Source: Bacteroidales bacterium (GTDB lineage: Bacteria > Bacteroidota > Bacteroidia > Bacteroidales > JAAYJT01). Taken from it: a stretch of 64,000 bases of DNA. Position 1 is the first letter of the stretch; every line of letters begins with the position of its first letter. The position numbers and the translations under genes were made by a program. Shown one piece after another: positions 45,106 through 52,896 of the stretch. The notes beneath the pieces are model-generated. The model was not told the DNA's origin, searched no databases, and saw nothing but the letters and a program-made list of their open reading frames with translations. Location of the stretch: assembly GCA_014860575.1 (NCBI GenBank), contig JACZJK010000028.1, positions 62,001-126,000 of the forward strand, read 5' to 3'.

Positions 45106-45948
45106 TCATTGTCTCACAAGTTTATATTTGACTTTGTCGAGATGTAAAAGTTCGCCTTCTTCTTCGTTGCCAATAGTGCTATATAAATAAGTAGTATCGT
45201 TTTGTATTATGAATGCAAACAACATTGCATTCCTTTCGTTGGCATTAAAAAATATTTCATCCAAGATTGTCTTAGGCCCACCTAAAAAGTCAGTAGCTAC
45301 ATTGTAAGTTTTGAAACCAGAATATCCAGTAATTGTGCCATCGCTTTTCAAAGTAACCTTTGTCCAATTGTTTGTGCTGTCAAGAAGCAAATAGTCACCG
45401 GAAAAAAGTTTTTCATTCACCATGTATTGAAGACCCCACGCCGCATCATCGCTATTTTGTTTGTCTGATACTTTAGCAAACATTCTTTTATCAATAAGTT
45501 TATCGGAGCTGTTATAACGATAAAGAGCTAATAAAACTTTATTGTTTATTTTTTCGTAGCCAAGTTCGAAATAGTTCGTTTTGACATCAAAGTCTGGAAG
45601 ATTGGTTTTTAAATTAGTCGTTTCTTGTCCAGATTCAAAAAAAGCCATGAAATTAAAACCTTCATGATTGTTCCAGCTAACTCCAATATCTATACTGTCA
45701 GATTGAAATGTTGCGTCAATAACCATTGTCACAACACCTTCTAACCTGTCCGAAGACTTTAAGGGTGACTTAGTTTTTTCAATTTCGTTTATATAGTCTG
45801 TCAATACCCAGACACCATTTAAAATTGAAATGAAATTATTATTCAATCTGTCAGTTTGGTTTACTTTATTGTCACCGGCAGAAGTATTGTCATTTGAGCA
45901 ACTTGTCAAAATGATAAAAGTCAAAAATGTGATTGTTAATTGTCTCAT
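45106..45948 (-). CDS. Hypothetical AT-rich lipoprotein
   Basis: 280 residues with a lipobox (MRQLTITFLTFIILTSCSNDNTS, Cys ~17). I recognise no family. The body has a beta-rich look (GVWVLTDYINEIEKTKSP, LYRYNSSDKLIDKRMFAKV, YLLLDSTNNWTKVTLKSDGTITGYSGF), reminiscent of lipocalin-like or META-type small domains. Base composition is visibly lower in GC than dusB/mutY or the export operon, as in the lipoprotein gene at 21028. It lies on its own between the tRNA and the NtrC-type regulator gene. Confidence 0.75.
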   Translation of the reverse strand: MRQLTITFLTFIILTSCSNDNTSAGDNKVNQTDRLNNNFISILNGVWVLTDYINEIEKTKSPLKSSDRLEGVVTMVIDATFQSDSIDIGVSWNNHEGFNFMAFFESGQETTNLKTNLPDFDVKTNYFELGYEKINNKVLLALYRYNSSDKLIDKRMFAKVSDKQNSDDAAWGLQYMVNEKLFSGDYLLLDSTNNWTKVTLKSDGTITGYSGFKTYNVATDFLGGPKTILDEIFFNANERNAMLFAFIIQNDTTYLYSTIGNEEEGELLHLDKVKYKLVRQ

Positions 45949-45986
45949 TTCTGGTCATTCCAAGATTAATGGTAACTAAATAACAT

Positions 45987-47330
45987 CTACAACTTTTCCT
46001 CCTGCATCATCCTGTAAATAGTGGTTTTGCCAACGCCTAGCTTATCGGCTACAAGGCGAACCTTGTTCTCATATTTCTCAAGGAAGTGTTTTATTATTTT
46101 CCGGTTATACTCGTCCAGCGTTGTTTCTTGCTGGAGAAAATCATTCAGCACCCCGGTTGAACTGAATTTTATGTCTATATCAGAAATGGTATCACTGTCA
46201 GCCATTACCGCGGCCAGTTCAATAATAGCCTTGAGTTCACGTACATTGCCAGGAAAATGATATTTCCCGAGTTTCTCAAATGCCTCTGGTGATATAGCCA
46301 GCTTTTTCATTTTGTTTTTGGCACAAAACTCTTCAACAAAGTGCCTGGCCAATAAAAACACATCGCTTTTTCTGTCGCGTAACGGGGGCAATTCGATGGG
46401 TAAACCAAGCAAACGGTAATAAAGGTCTTCGCGGAAATTGCCTTTTTTAACCTCCTCCAACAGATTTTTATGGGTTGCACAAATTACACGCACATCAAGT
46501 TTTACAACTGCGTTGCCGCCAATACGTGTGACTTCTTCTTCCTGCAGCACCCGCAATAGCTTGGATTGCATGTTGAGATCCATATCACCGATTTCATCAA
46601 GAAAAATAGTTCCTTTTTGCGCCTCTTCAAACTTTCCGATCCTGCGGTTCATAGCTCCTGTAAATGCACCTTTCTCGTGACCAAACATCTCGGCTTCCAT
46701 CAGTTCTTTCGGAATTGCTGATACATTGACGGCTACAAACGGGTGATGGGATCGCGCAGAATGAAAATGTATAGATTTGGCAACCAATTCCTTTCCTGTT
46801 CCGGTTTCGCCGGTAATGGATACGGTAATACCAGTACGAGCCGCTTTTTCAATCAACTGAAAAACACGTTCAATCGCGTTGCTGTTTCCCTTGATTATGT
46901 TGCCAAATTCGTATTTTTTAACAACTTCCTGTTCAAGAACCGAGACTTTTTGCTTGAGTTTGTCAGTCTCGCGCAGGTTCTTAATTATATTCCATAAACG
47001 ATCCTTTGTGTCCTGATCCTTGAGTACATAGTCATAAGCTCCTTTTTTTAACAGCTCTACCGCAGTTGATATTTCCTGTTGTCCTGAAACAATGATAACA
47101 GGAAGATCGGGGTTAAACTCCTTGATTTTGGTAAGAATTTCAAGGCCGGTCATTCCCGGAAGGTTGTAATCAAGTGTGATGACCGAAGGATTTCGATAAA
47201 GATTGCCAAGTAATTGCTTGCCATTTGCAAAAATCTCGACCTCATAATCAGGGTTCAGAGATAAATGATGCGCAATAATTCTGGCAAAAATTGCCTCATC
47301 TTCAACTATAAAAATTTTGTAAGTATCCAC
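45987..47330 (-). CDS. NtrC-family sigma-54-dependent response regulator
   Basis: A 447-residue enhancer-binding protein: receiver domain (1-120) with VITLDYNLPGMTGLEIL, AAA+ domain (~150-380) with Walker A GETGTGKELVAKS, the sigma-54 contact loop GAFTGA, and Walker B GTIFLDEIGDMDL, then a Fis-type HTH (~400-445, VRLVADKLGVGKTTIYRMM). It would activate sigma-54 promoters after phosphorylation. No sensor kinase gene is adjacent. It is a natural candidate activator for the -24/-12 promoter at 39077, ~7 kb away, but that link is inference. Confidence 0.95.
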   Translation of the reverse strand: MDTYKIFIVEDEAIFARIIAHHLSLNPDYEVEIFANGKQLLGNLYRNPSVITLDYNLPGMTGLEILTKIKEFNPDLPVIIVSGQQEISTAVELLKKGAYDYVLKDQDTKDRLWNIIKNLRETDKLKQKVSVLEQEVVKKYEFGNIIKGNSNAIERVFQLIEKAARTGITVSITGETGTGKELVAKSIHFHSARSHHPFVAVNVSAIPKELMEAEMFGHEKGAFTGAMNRRIGKFEEAQKGTIFLDEIGDMDLNMQSKLLRVLQEEEVTRIGGNAVVKLDVRVICATHKNLLEEVKKGNFREDLYYRLLGLPIELPPLRDRKSDVFLLARHFVEEFCAKNKMKKLAISPEAFEKLGKYHFPGNVRELKAIIELAAVMADSDTISDIDIKFSSTGVLNDFLQQETTLDEYNRKIIKHFLEKYENKVRLVADKLGVGKTTIYRMMQEEKL

Positions 47331-47398
47331 TCGCTTATCTTATAGGGTTAACTGTGCGGCTAAAATACAAAGAAAGAAACTCTGACAAAATTAATCTC

Positions 47399-48391
47399 CT
47401 ATTCAAGGGAATAAGCGTTTGTAATGGAGCGTATTAAATTGGCGAACACTACTTCAACCTCAGCCAATGAACTGCTTGTTAACAATTGGAGCCTGTGCTC
47501 TTTAAAATGTGGCAAAGCTCTGAAATATCCCGAATAATGTTTTCTCATTTCCAGGATGGCTCTTCTCTCACCCTTCAATGCAATTGCATGAAGAAGATGC
47601 TCTTTACAAACTGCTATCCGGGTTCTCAAATCTGGGCCTTCAGTGCGAACGCCATCATTAAGGAAATTTCTTATCTGCTCAAACAACCAGGGATTGCCAA
47701 TGGCTGCCCTGCCTATCATGATGCCATCAACACCATAATTATCAAACATCAGTTTTGCAGTTTCGGGACTACCAATATCACCGTTTCCGATCACAGGGAT
47801 ATGCATCGCCGGATTGTTTTTAACTTCAGCAATCAAAGTCCAGTCGGCTGCTCCTTTATACATTTGAGCCCTTGTACGGCCATGAATGGTTATGGCGGAA
47901 ATGCCGCAATCCTGCAAGCGTTCTGCAATTTTAACAATATTTTTTGATCCTTCATCCCATCCCAGCCGGGTTTTCACAGTTACCGGCAGTTTTGTAGCAT
48001 TCACCACGGCTTTCGTAATATTGATCATTCGCGGAACATCCCTTAAAAGATCGGCGCCGCCGCCTTTATTGATAACTTTCCTTACAGGGCATCCGAAGTT
48101 GATGTCAATGATTTCAGGATTGGCTTCTTCGGCCAATAAAGCAGCCTGTCGCATAGCTTCAGGATCATGGCCAAAGATTTGAATTGCAATAGGACGTTCA
48201 GATTCTTTGAATATGAGTTTATTCTGACTTTTTGCGGCGTCCCGGATCAAACCCTCGGAGGAGATAAACTCCGTAACAACCATGTCGGCGCCAAACTTCT
48301 TGCAAACCAGCCGGAAAGCTGAATCTGTAACGTCTTCAAGAGGCGCTAGCACCAGCGGTTTTTCGCCCAGATCAATATTGCCTATTTTCAT
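47399..48391 (-). CDS. dusB: tRNA-dihydrouridine synthase B
   Basis: Reduces specific uridines in the tRNA D loop to dihydrouridine with FMN and NADPH. The 330 residues are normal. Motifs: LVLAPLEDVTDSAFR, the catalytic cysteine in INFGCPVRKVINKGGGADLL, LPVTVKTRLGWD, AITIHGRTRAQMYKG and VIGNGDIGSPETA / GVDGIMIGRAAIGNPWLF. The start overlaps the mutY stop by 4 bp, so the two genes are co-translated from one mRNA. Confidence 0.96.
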   Translation of the reverse strand: MKIGNIDLGEKPLVLAPLEDVTDSAFRLVCKKFGADMVVTEFISSEGLIRDAAKSQNKLIFKESERPIAIQIFGHDPEAMRQAALLAEEANPEIIDINFGCPVRKVINKGGGADLLRDVPRMINITKAVVNATKLPVTVKTRLGWDEGSKNIVKIAERLQDCGISAITIHGRTRAQMYKGAADWTLIAEVKNNPAMHIPVIGNGDIGSPETAKLMFDNYGVDGIMIGRAAIGNPWLFEQIRNFLNDGVRTEGPDLRTRIAVCKEHLLHAIALKGERRAILEMRKHYSGYFRALPHFKEHRLQLLTSSSLAEVEVVFANLIRSITNAYSLE

Positions 48392-49485
48392 GGCATCAGA
48401 TTTAGTAGCGTTTTCAAATCCTGCTCTTCAATAAATTTTTTGATCAATACCGGCATCGGAAAATGAGTGGGATTATTAGTGCTTATATAACCATCGGGGA
48501 GGCGGAGTGAATCATTCTTCCCAAGCAAAATCTTAAAAAAGCGGGCATGAATAATTCTATGTGTCAGCAAATGCCTGTACGATCCGGGATAAACATCTGT
48601 TACCGGGTCTGAACCGTCAAACAGTTTCATGAATTCGTCATGGCTGCGTAGTTGATCAATGCTTAACAGTTTGTTGGTTTCAATAAGCGGAAAGTCATAC
48701 AAATGTTTCCAGATGTCGCCATGGTTTCTATGCCTGAGCACAATGCCGGGAAAATCGTTAAAATAATGCTGGACAACCAGGTAATTGAAAAACCTGGCCG
48801 TAACCCCGGTTTTCTTTTCTTTATAAGGAATCACAGCAACCTTTTCTTCTTTGTACGCTTTACAATCATTGGCAAAAGGACATTTATTACAATCCGGCTT
48901 GACCGGCACACATTGCAAGGCTCCAAATTCCATCATGGCCTGGTTGAATAATCCCGGCGAATCAGCGCTGATCAATTCATTTACGTGACTACTAATATTG
49001 TTAATAGTCTTTCCAGAATCTATCGGTTGTGATATTCCCAAATACCGGGAAACAAACCTGAGGACATTGCCATCAACAACTGCCACAGGCTTGTTGAAAG
49101 CAATTGAGGCAATAGCGGCTGCAGTATATTTACCTATTCCCTTTAGTTTTTCAAGTTCTTTAAAGTCTTCCGGAAAATTCCCGTTATGGCTCTCAACCAA
49201 AAACCTGGCAGTTGCATGCATATTGCGTGCCCTCGAATAATAACCCAGCCCTTCCCACGTTTTCAGCACAAGTTCCTCGGATGCATTTGCAAGACTTTGA
49301 ATGTCAGGAAAGCGTGAAATAAAGCGGTGATAATAAGCTAAACCCTGGTTCACACGGGTCTGTTGTAATATGATTTCCGAAACCCAAATGGCATAAGGAT
49401 CGTTAGTCGTCCTCCAAGGGAGTGGACGACAATTTTCTAAATACCAATTTACCAGTGTGTTGCGAAAAAGAATTTCCTCCGTCAT
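48388..49485 (-). CDS. mutY: A/G-specific adenine DNA glycosylase
   Basis: Removes adenine mispaired with 8-oxoguanine. 365 residues: catalytic-site segment VSEIILQQTRVNQGLAYY, the HhH motif LKGIGKYTAAAIASIAF, the [4Fe-4S] ligands in CVPVKPDCNKCPFANDC (C-x6-C-x2-C-x5-C) and a C-terminal NUDIX-like 8-oxoG sensor. I take the ATG at 49485; the TTG at 49494 overlaps the -7 box TACCTTTG (49492-49499). That box is only 6 nt before the ATG, hinting at a near-leaderless transcript. First gene of the mutY-dusB pair. Confidence 0.95.
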   Translation of the reverse strand: MTEEILFRNTLVNWYLENCRPLPWRTTNDPYAIWVSEIILQQTRVNQGLAYYHRFISRFPDIQSLANASEELVLKTWEGLGYYSRARNMHATARFLVESHNGNFPEDFKELEKLKGIGKYTAAAIASIAFNKPVAVVDGNVLRFVSRYLGISQPIDSGKTINNISSHVNELISADSPGLFNQAMMEFGALQCVPVKPDCNKCPFANDCKAYKEEKVAVIPYKEKKTGVTARFFNYLVVQHYFNDFPGIVLRHRNHGDIWKHLYDFPLIETNKLLSIDQLRSHDEFMKLFDGSDPVTDVYPGSYRHLLTHRIIHARFFKILLGKNDSLRLPDGYISTNNPTHFPMPVLIKKFIEEQDLKTLLNLMP

Positions 49486-49491
49486 GAAGCG

Positions 49492-49499
49492 CAAAGGTA
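49492..49499 (-). promoter_or_regulatory. Candidate -7 box of mutY, 6 nt from ATG
   Basis: The minus strand reads TACCTTTG, the same box and nearly the same spacing as for rbfA. Confidence 0.5.
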
Positions 49500-49553
49500 A
49501 ATGAAGTTGGGAAATAAAAATTCTTAGAATTTCTCTCGTTTATGAAAATATTA

Positions 49554-49561
49554 TATCTTTG
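49554..49561 (+). promoter_or_regulatory. Candidate -7 box of the HU gene
   Basis: TATCTTTG, 49 nt upstream of the HU ATG. Confidence 0.55.
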
Positions 49562-49610
49562 CAGCCCTCATTAAAAAATTTATTATCAAATCATTAAAAA
49601 CTAAAAGACT

Positions 49611-49895
49611 ATGACAAAGGCAGAAATTGTAGCAGAAATTGCTAATAAAACTGGAATTGAAAAAGTGGCCGTTCAGGCAACAGTTGAAGCTTTCATGGAA
49701 GCCGTTAAAAGTTCACTTGCAAACGGAGATAACGTGTATCTGCGCGGTTTCGGTAGCTTTATTGTTAAAAAGAGAGCAGAGAAAACAGGAAGGAACATTT
49801 CAAAGAACACTACCATCATTATTCCGGCACACAACATTCCTTCATTCAAACCAGCCAAAACCTTTGTTAGCGAAGTTAAAAACAAGGTTAATTAA
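49611..49895 (+). CDS. HU/IHF-family DNA-binding protein
   Basis: A 94-residue nucleoid protein. It begins MTKAEIVAEIANKTGIEKVAV, has the body VEAFMEAVKSSLANGDNVYLRGFGSFIVKKR, and the DNA-binding arm with the conserved proline in IIIPAHNIPSFKPAKTF, as in HU. It bends and wraps DNA as a dimer. Its own promoter box is at 49554. The next gene, 28 bp downstream, is a tiny basic protein. Confidence 0.95.
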   Translation: MTKAEIVAEIANKTGIEKVAVQATVEAFMEAVKSSLANGDNVYLRGFGSFIVKKRAEKTGRNISKNTTIIIPAHNIPSFKPAKTFVSEVKNKVN

Positions 49896-49923
49896 GAAAC
49901 GGTAATTTTTAAACCATACTATT

Positions 49924-50013
49924 ATGCCCAGCGGAAAGAAAAGAAAAAGGCACAAGATGGCGACCCACAAGCGCAAAAAACGCTTGAGAAAGAATCGCCA
50001 TAAGAAGAAATAA
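49924..50013 (+). CDS. AURKAIP1/COX24-like 29-residue basic protein
   Basis: A 29-codon ORF, ATG to TAA: MPSGKKRKRHKMATHKRKKR followed by LRKNRHKKK. It matches the AURKAIP1/COX24 domain (mitochondrial mS38; mycobacterial bS22), a short basic peptide that sits on the small ribosomal subunit. More than half of the residues are Lys or Arg. It lies between the HU gene (28 bp) and a strong terminator 15 bp after its stop, so HU and this gene may form one transcript. Assignment as a ribosomal protein is by resemblance. Confidence 0.85.
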   Translation: MPSGKKRKRHKMATHKRKKRLRKNRHKKK

Positions 50014-50027
50014 GAGCAAGGAAGTGT

Positions 50028-50068
50028 GAGTTACAGTTTATTACATACTGTAACTCGCCCCTTTTTTT
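50028..50068 (+). terminator. Terminator after the HU/COX24-like genes
   Basis: A perfect 10-bp stem (50028-50037 with 50047-50056), 9-nt loop, then GCCCCTTTTTTT. Confidence 0.88.
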
Positions 50069-50155
50069 ATTCTTTTCCATCCCTACTCATTTACCGTTTG
50101 ATTTGTGGAGTTGGTCTGTTCCAATGCAGGTAGATATTAACACACTATATAAGTA

Positions 50156-51706
50156 GTGAACAAGGAATTAGTTATTGATTCGGAATCGTCCGAGGTCAGC
50201 ATTGCATTACTTGAGGACAAGGTATTAGTAGAACTCAACAAGGAAAGAAGCAACAACAACTATGCAGTTGGAGATGTGTACCTTGGCCGGGTTCGGAAAA
50301 TAATGCCTGGCCTCAATGCTGCATTTGTAGATGTTGGCTACGAAAAAGACGCTTTCCTTCATTACCTCGATCTTGGCCCCCAGGTTAACTCCCTTAATAA
50401 ATTTGTGAAACTTGCACTTTCAGGCAAGGTTCAGGACGGCTCGCTCGCCAAGTTTGAGATGGAGCCGGATATTGATAAAAGCGGCAGGATTTCCGCTGTT
50501 CTCAGCCCGAACCAATTGGTTGTGGTTCAGATTGCAAAAGAACCTATTTCAACCAAAGGTCCCCGTATTACTTCTGAACTGGCGTTTGCCGGACGGTACC
50601 TTGTTATGGTTCCCTTTTCGACCCGGATTTCGGTATCTCAGAAAATTAAAAGCCCCGAAGAACGCAACAGGCTTAAAAGACTGATTCAAAGCATAAGACC
50701 AAAAAATTGCGGCATCATCATCCGAACCGTTGCCGAAAACAAAATGGTTGCCGACCTTGATGCGGATCTCAGGAATTTGACCCAGAAATGGGAAAACACT
50801 GCAATTAAATTAAATGGTTCGCAGCCACCGCAAAAAATAATCAGCGAAATTGACCGTACATCGGCCATTCTACGCGATATACTCAGCGAGTCGTTCAACA
50901 ACATTTATGTAAATGATTCGGTTGTTTACGACGAAACCAGGAATTACATTAAGAAAATATTTCCCGATAAGGTTGATATTGTAAAGCTGTACAAAGGTAA
51001 GATCCCGATTTTCGAACATTACGGGATTGATAAACAGATCAAGAATGCTTTTGGGAAAATCGTAACCATAAAAAGTGGTGTGTATCTCATTATTGAACAC
51101 ACCGAAGCGTTGCATGTGATTGATATCAACAGCGGCCACCGGGTTAACTCCGATAATTCGCAGGAAACCAATGCACTTGCTGTAAACAAAGAAGCGGCTA
51201 TTGAAGTGGCGAGGCAATTACGACTGCGTGATATGGGCGGCATCATCGTGGTGGATTTCATTGATATGCACCAACCGGGGCACCGCCGCGATCTTTTCCA
51301 GAAACTAAAGGATGAGATGGCGAAAGACCGTGCCAAGCATGCCATTCTGCCTCCGAGCAAGTTTGGTTTGGTTCAGATCACAAGGCAACGGGTCAGACCC
51401 GAAATGACGGTGCAGGTGCTTGAAAAATGCCCTTCATGTGATGGTACCGGTAAGGTGAAATCGAGCATCATGCTTATTGATGAGATCGAAAATAACATTC
51501 ACTACCTGATAAAGGATCAAAACGAAAAGTTCCTGAAGCTTACCGTTCACCCTTATGTGTATGCTTTTTTGATAAAGGGCATGCCATCCCTGAGGATGAA
51601 ATGGTACTTCAAATACGGTAAGTGGATAAAACTGAAACCAATGGCTGCTTATCATATTCTTGAATATCACTTTTTTAACAAGAACGACGACGAGATAATC
51701 CTATGA
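50156..51706 (+). CDS. rng: Ribonuclease G/E
   Basis: An endoribonuclease of the RNase E/G family, which cuts single-stranded A/U-rich RNA and helps mature rRNA. 516 residues, starting at a GTG (50156). S1 domain ~30-120 (VYLGRVRKIMPGLNAAFVDVGYEKDAFLH); 5' sensor/RNase H-like core; catalytic aspartates in VIDINSGHR and GGIIVVDFIDM; the zinc-link-like CPSCDGTGKV is at ~430. Length is of the short RNase G form without the RNase E scaffold. A terminator follows immediately. Confidence 0.95.
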   Translation: MNKELVIDSESSEVSIALLEDKVLVELNKERSNNNYAVGDVYLGRVRKIMPGLNAAFVDVGYEKDAFLHYLDLGPQVNSLNKFVKLALSGKVQDGSLAKFEMEPDIDKSGRISAVLSPNQLVVVQIAKEPISTKGPRITSELAFAGRYLVMVPFSTRISVSQKIKSPEERNRLKRLIQSIRPKNCGIIIRTVAENKMVADLDADLRNLTQKWENTAIKLNGSQPPQKIISEIDRTSAILRDILSESFNNIYVNDSVVYDETRNYIKKIFPDKVDIVKLYKGKIPIFEHYGIDKQIKNAFGKIVTIKSGVYLIIEHTEALHVIDINSGHRVNSDNSQETNALAVNKEAAIEVARQLRLRDMGGIIVVDFIDMHQPGHRRDLFQKLKDEMAKDRAKHAILPPSKFGLVQITRQRVRPEMTVQVLEKCPSCDGTGKVKSSIMLIDEIENNIHYLIKDQNEKFLKLTVHPYVYAFLIKGMPSLRMKWYFKYGKWIKLKPMAAYHILEYHFFNKNDDEIIL

Positions 51707-51707
51707 C

Positions 51708-51734
51708 AAGTGCTCCGGAAAGGGCACTTTTTTT
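51708..51734 (+). terminator. Terminator of rng
   Basis: An 8-bp stem (AAGTGCTC with GGGCACTT, one G-U pair), CGGAAA loop, and a run of T, directly after the rng stop. Confidence 0.88.
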
Positions 51735-51771
51735 GTAATTTCGCGCCTCATTTTTAACAATAAATTAAACG

Positions 51772-52767
51772 ATGGATATTGTTGTAAGCGGCATCAGGCC
51801 TACCGGAAACCTCCACCTTGGTAATTATTTTGGAGCGGTTCAGAATTTTATAAGGATGCAGGAAGAGCACCAGTGCTATTTTTTCATCGCCGATTATCAT
51901 TCGCTCACCACTCACCCAACACCTGCCGATTTGCACGGCAATGTTAAAAATGTGCTGGTTAATTTCCTGGCCGCCGGCATGGATCCTGAAAAAGCTATCT
52001 TGTACATTCAAAGCGATGTTCCTGAAGTTACAGAGCTTTATCTGCTGCTAAACATGAATGCCTATTTGGGTGAATTGGAAAGGGTGGCGTCATTCAAGGA
52101 AAAAGTGCGAACCCAACCCAATAACATCAACGCCGGTTTGCTCACCTATCCCACCTTGATGGCGGCTGATGTTATGATCCACAAAGCTGCCAAGGTTCCC
52201 GTAGGAAAAGACCAGGAACAACACCTTGAAATGATGCGCAATTTTGCGAACCGTTTCAATCGTATGTATAATGTGGAATATTTCCCTGCCCCTGTGGCTT
52301 TTAACTTCGGAGAGGAACTGATTAAAATTCCCGGGCTGGATGGCAGCACCAAAATGAGCAAATCAGATGGCGATCAAAACGCCATTTATTTATCTGACGA
52401 ACCCGAAGCCATCCGCAAAAAAGTCATGCGCGCCGTAACCGATGCCGGTCCAACTGAAGAAAACCAGCCCAAACCCCAGCCCATCGAAAATATTTTCCAG
52501 TTAATGAAGGCGCTTTCCTCACAGGAGGTTTATGAGCACTACAGCAAGCTTTACAATTCCTGCCAGATCCGATACGGCGATATGAAGAAGCAATTGGCTG
52601 AAGATGCTATAGCCTTCACAGCTCCCTTCCGTGAAAAGATCAAGGAATTGAATTCCGACAATAACCATCTGCATAAAGTCGCCAGCCTTGGCGCAGCAAA
52701 AGCCCGTGAAAGCGCCTCCCGCACCATCCTCGAAGTGAGGGAGATTATTGGGTTTAAGGCATTTTAG
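51772..52767 (+). CDS. trpS: Tryptophanyl-tRNA synthetase
   Basis: Charges tRNA-Trp. A class I synthetase of 331 residues; HIGH motif in PTGNLHLGNYFGAV and KMSKS motif in GSTKMSKSDGDQN (~200). The final segment RTILEVREIIGFKAF is repeated, with three changes, as the C-terminal tail of the TlpA-like protein downstream, and the 70 or so bp around the stop are duplicated there. The gene itself seems complete and functional. TAATTTCG (51736-51743), directly after the rng terminator, is a weak -7 box candidate. Confidence 0.96.
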   Translation: MDIVVSGIRPTGNLHLGNYFGAVQNFIRMQEEHQCYFFIADYHSLTTHPTPADLHGNVKNVLVNFLAAGMDPEKAILYIQSDVPEVTELYLLLNMNAYLGELERVASFKEKVRTQPNNINAGLLTYPTLMAADVMIHKAAKVPVGKDQEQHLEMMRNFANRFNRMYNVEYFPAPVAFNFGEELIKIPGLDGSTKMSKSDGDQNAIYLSDEPEAIRKKVMRAVTDAGPTEENQPKPQPIENIFQLMKALSSQEVYEHYSKLYNSCQIRYGDMKKQLAEDAIAFTAPFREKIKELNSDNNHLHKVASLGAAKARESASRTILEVREIIGFKAF

Positions 52768-52791
52768 AGGGACGAAGTGACGAGGGACGAA
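52719..52791 (+). repeat. Direct repeat copy A: trpS 3' end
   Basis: The last 49 bases of trpS plus ~24 bases of the GAGGGACGA spacer. Copy B at 54255-54327 matches at 43 of 49 coding positions and stays in frame. Confidence 0.85.
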
Positions 52792-52896
52792 AGGAGGCTT
52801 GGTAAATTGAAGATGTTGACATGCTTCAAAAATATGTTTTGCTTTTTGAATCTTATCGCACACTATAATTCTTCTGTGCCAGGTACATTTTTAAAT

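Noticed and set aside
44849-45948. Genomic island integrated at the tRNA gene
   Set aside because: The AT-rich gene lies on the 5' side of the tRNA, no duplicated tRNA 3' end was found and no integrase is present.
52777-52896. N-terminal extension of the TlpA-like protein
   Set aside because: It begins inside the GAGGGACGA spacer repeat; the ATG at 52897 starts a textbook lipoprotein signal.
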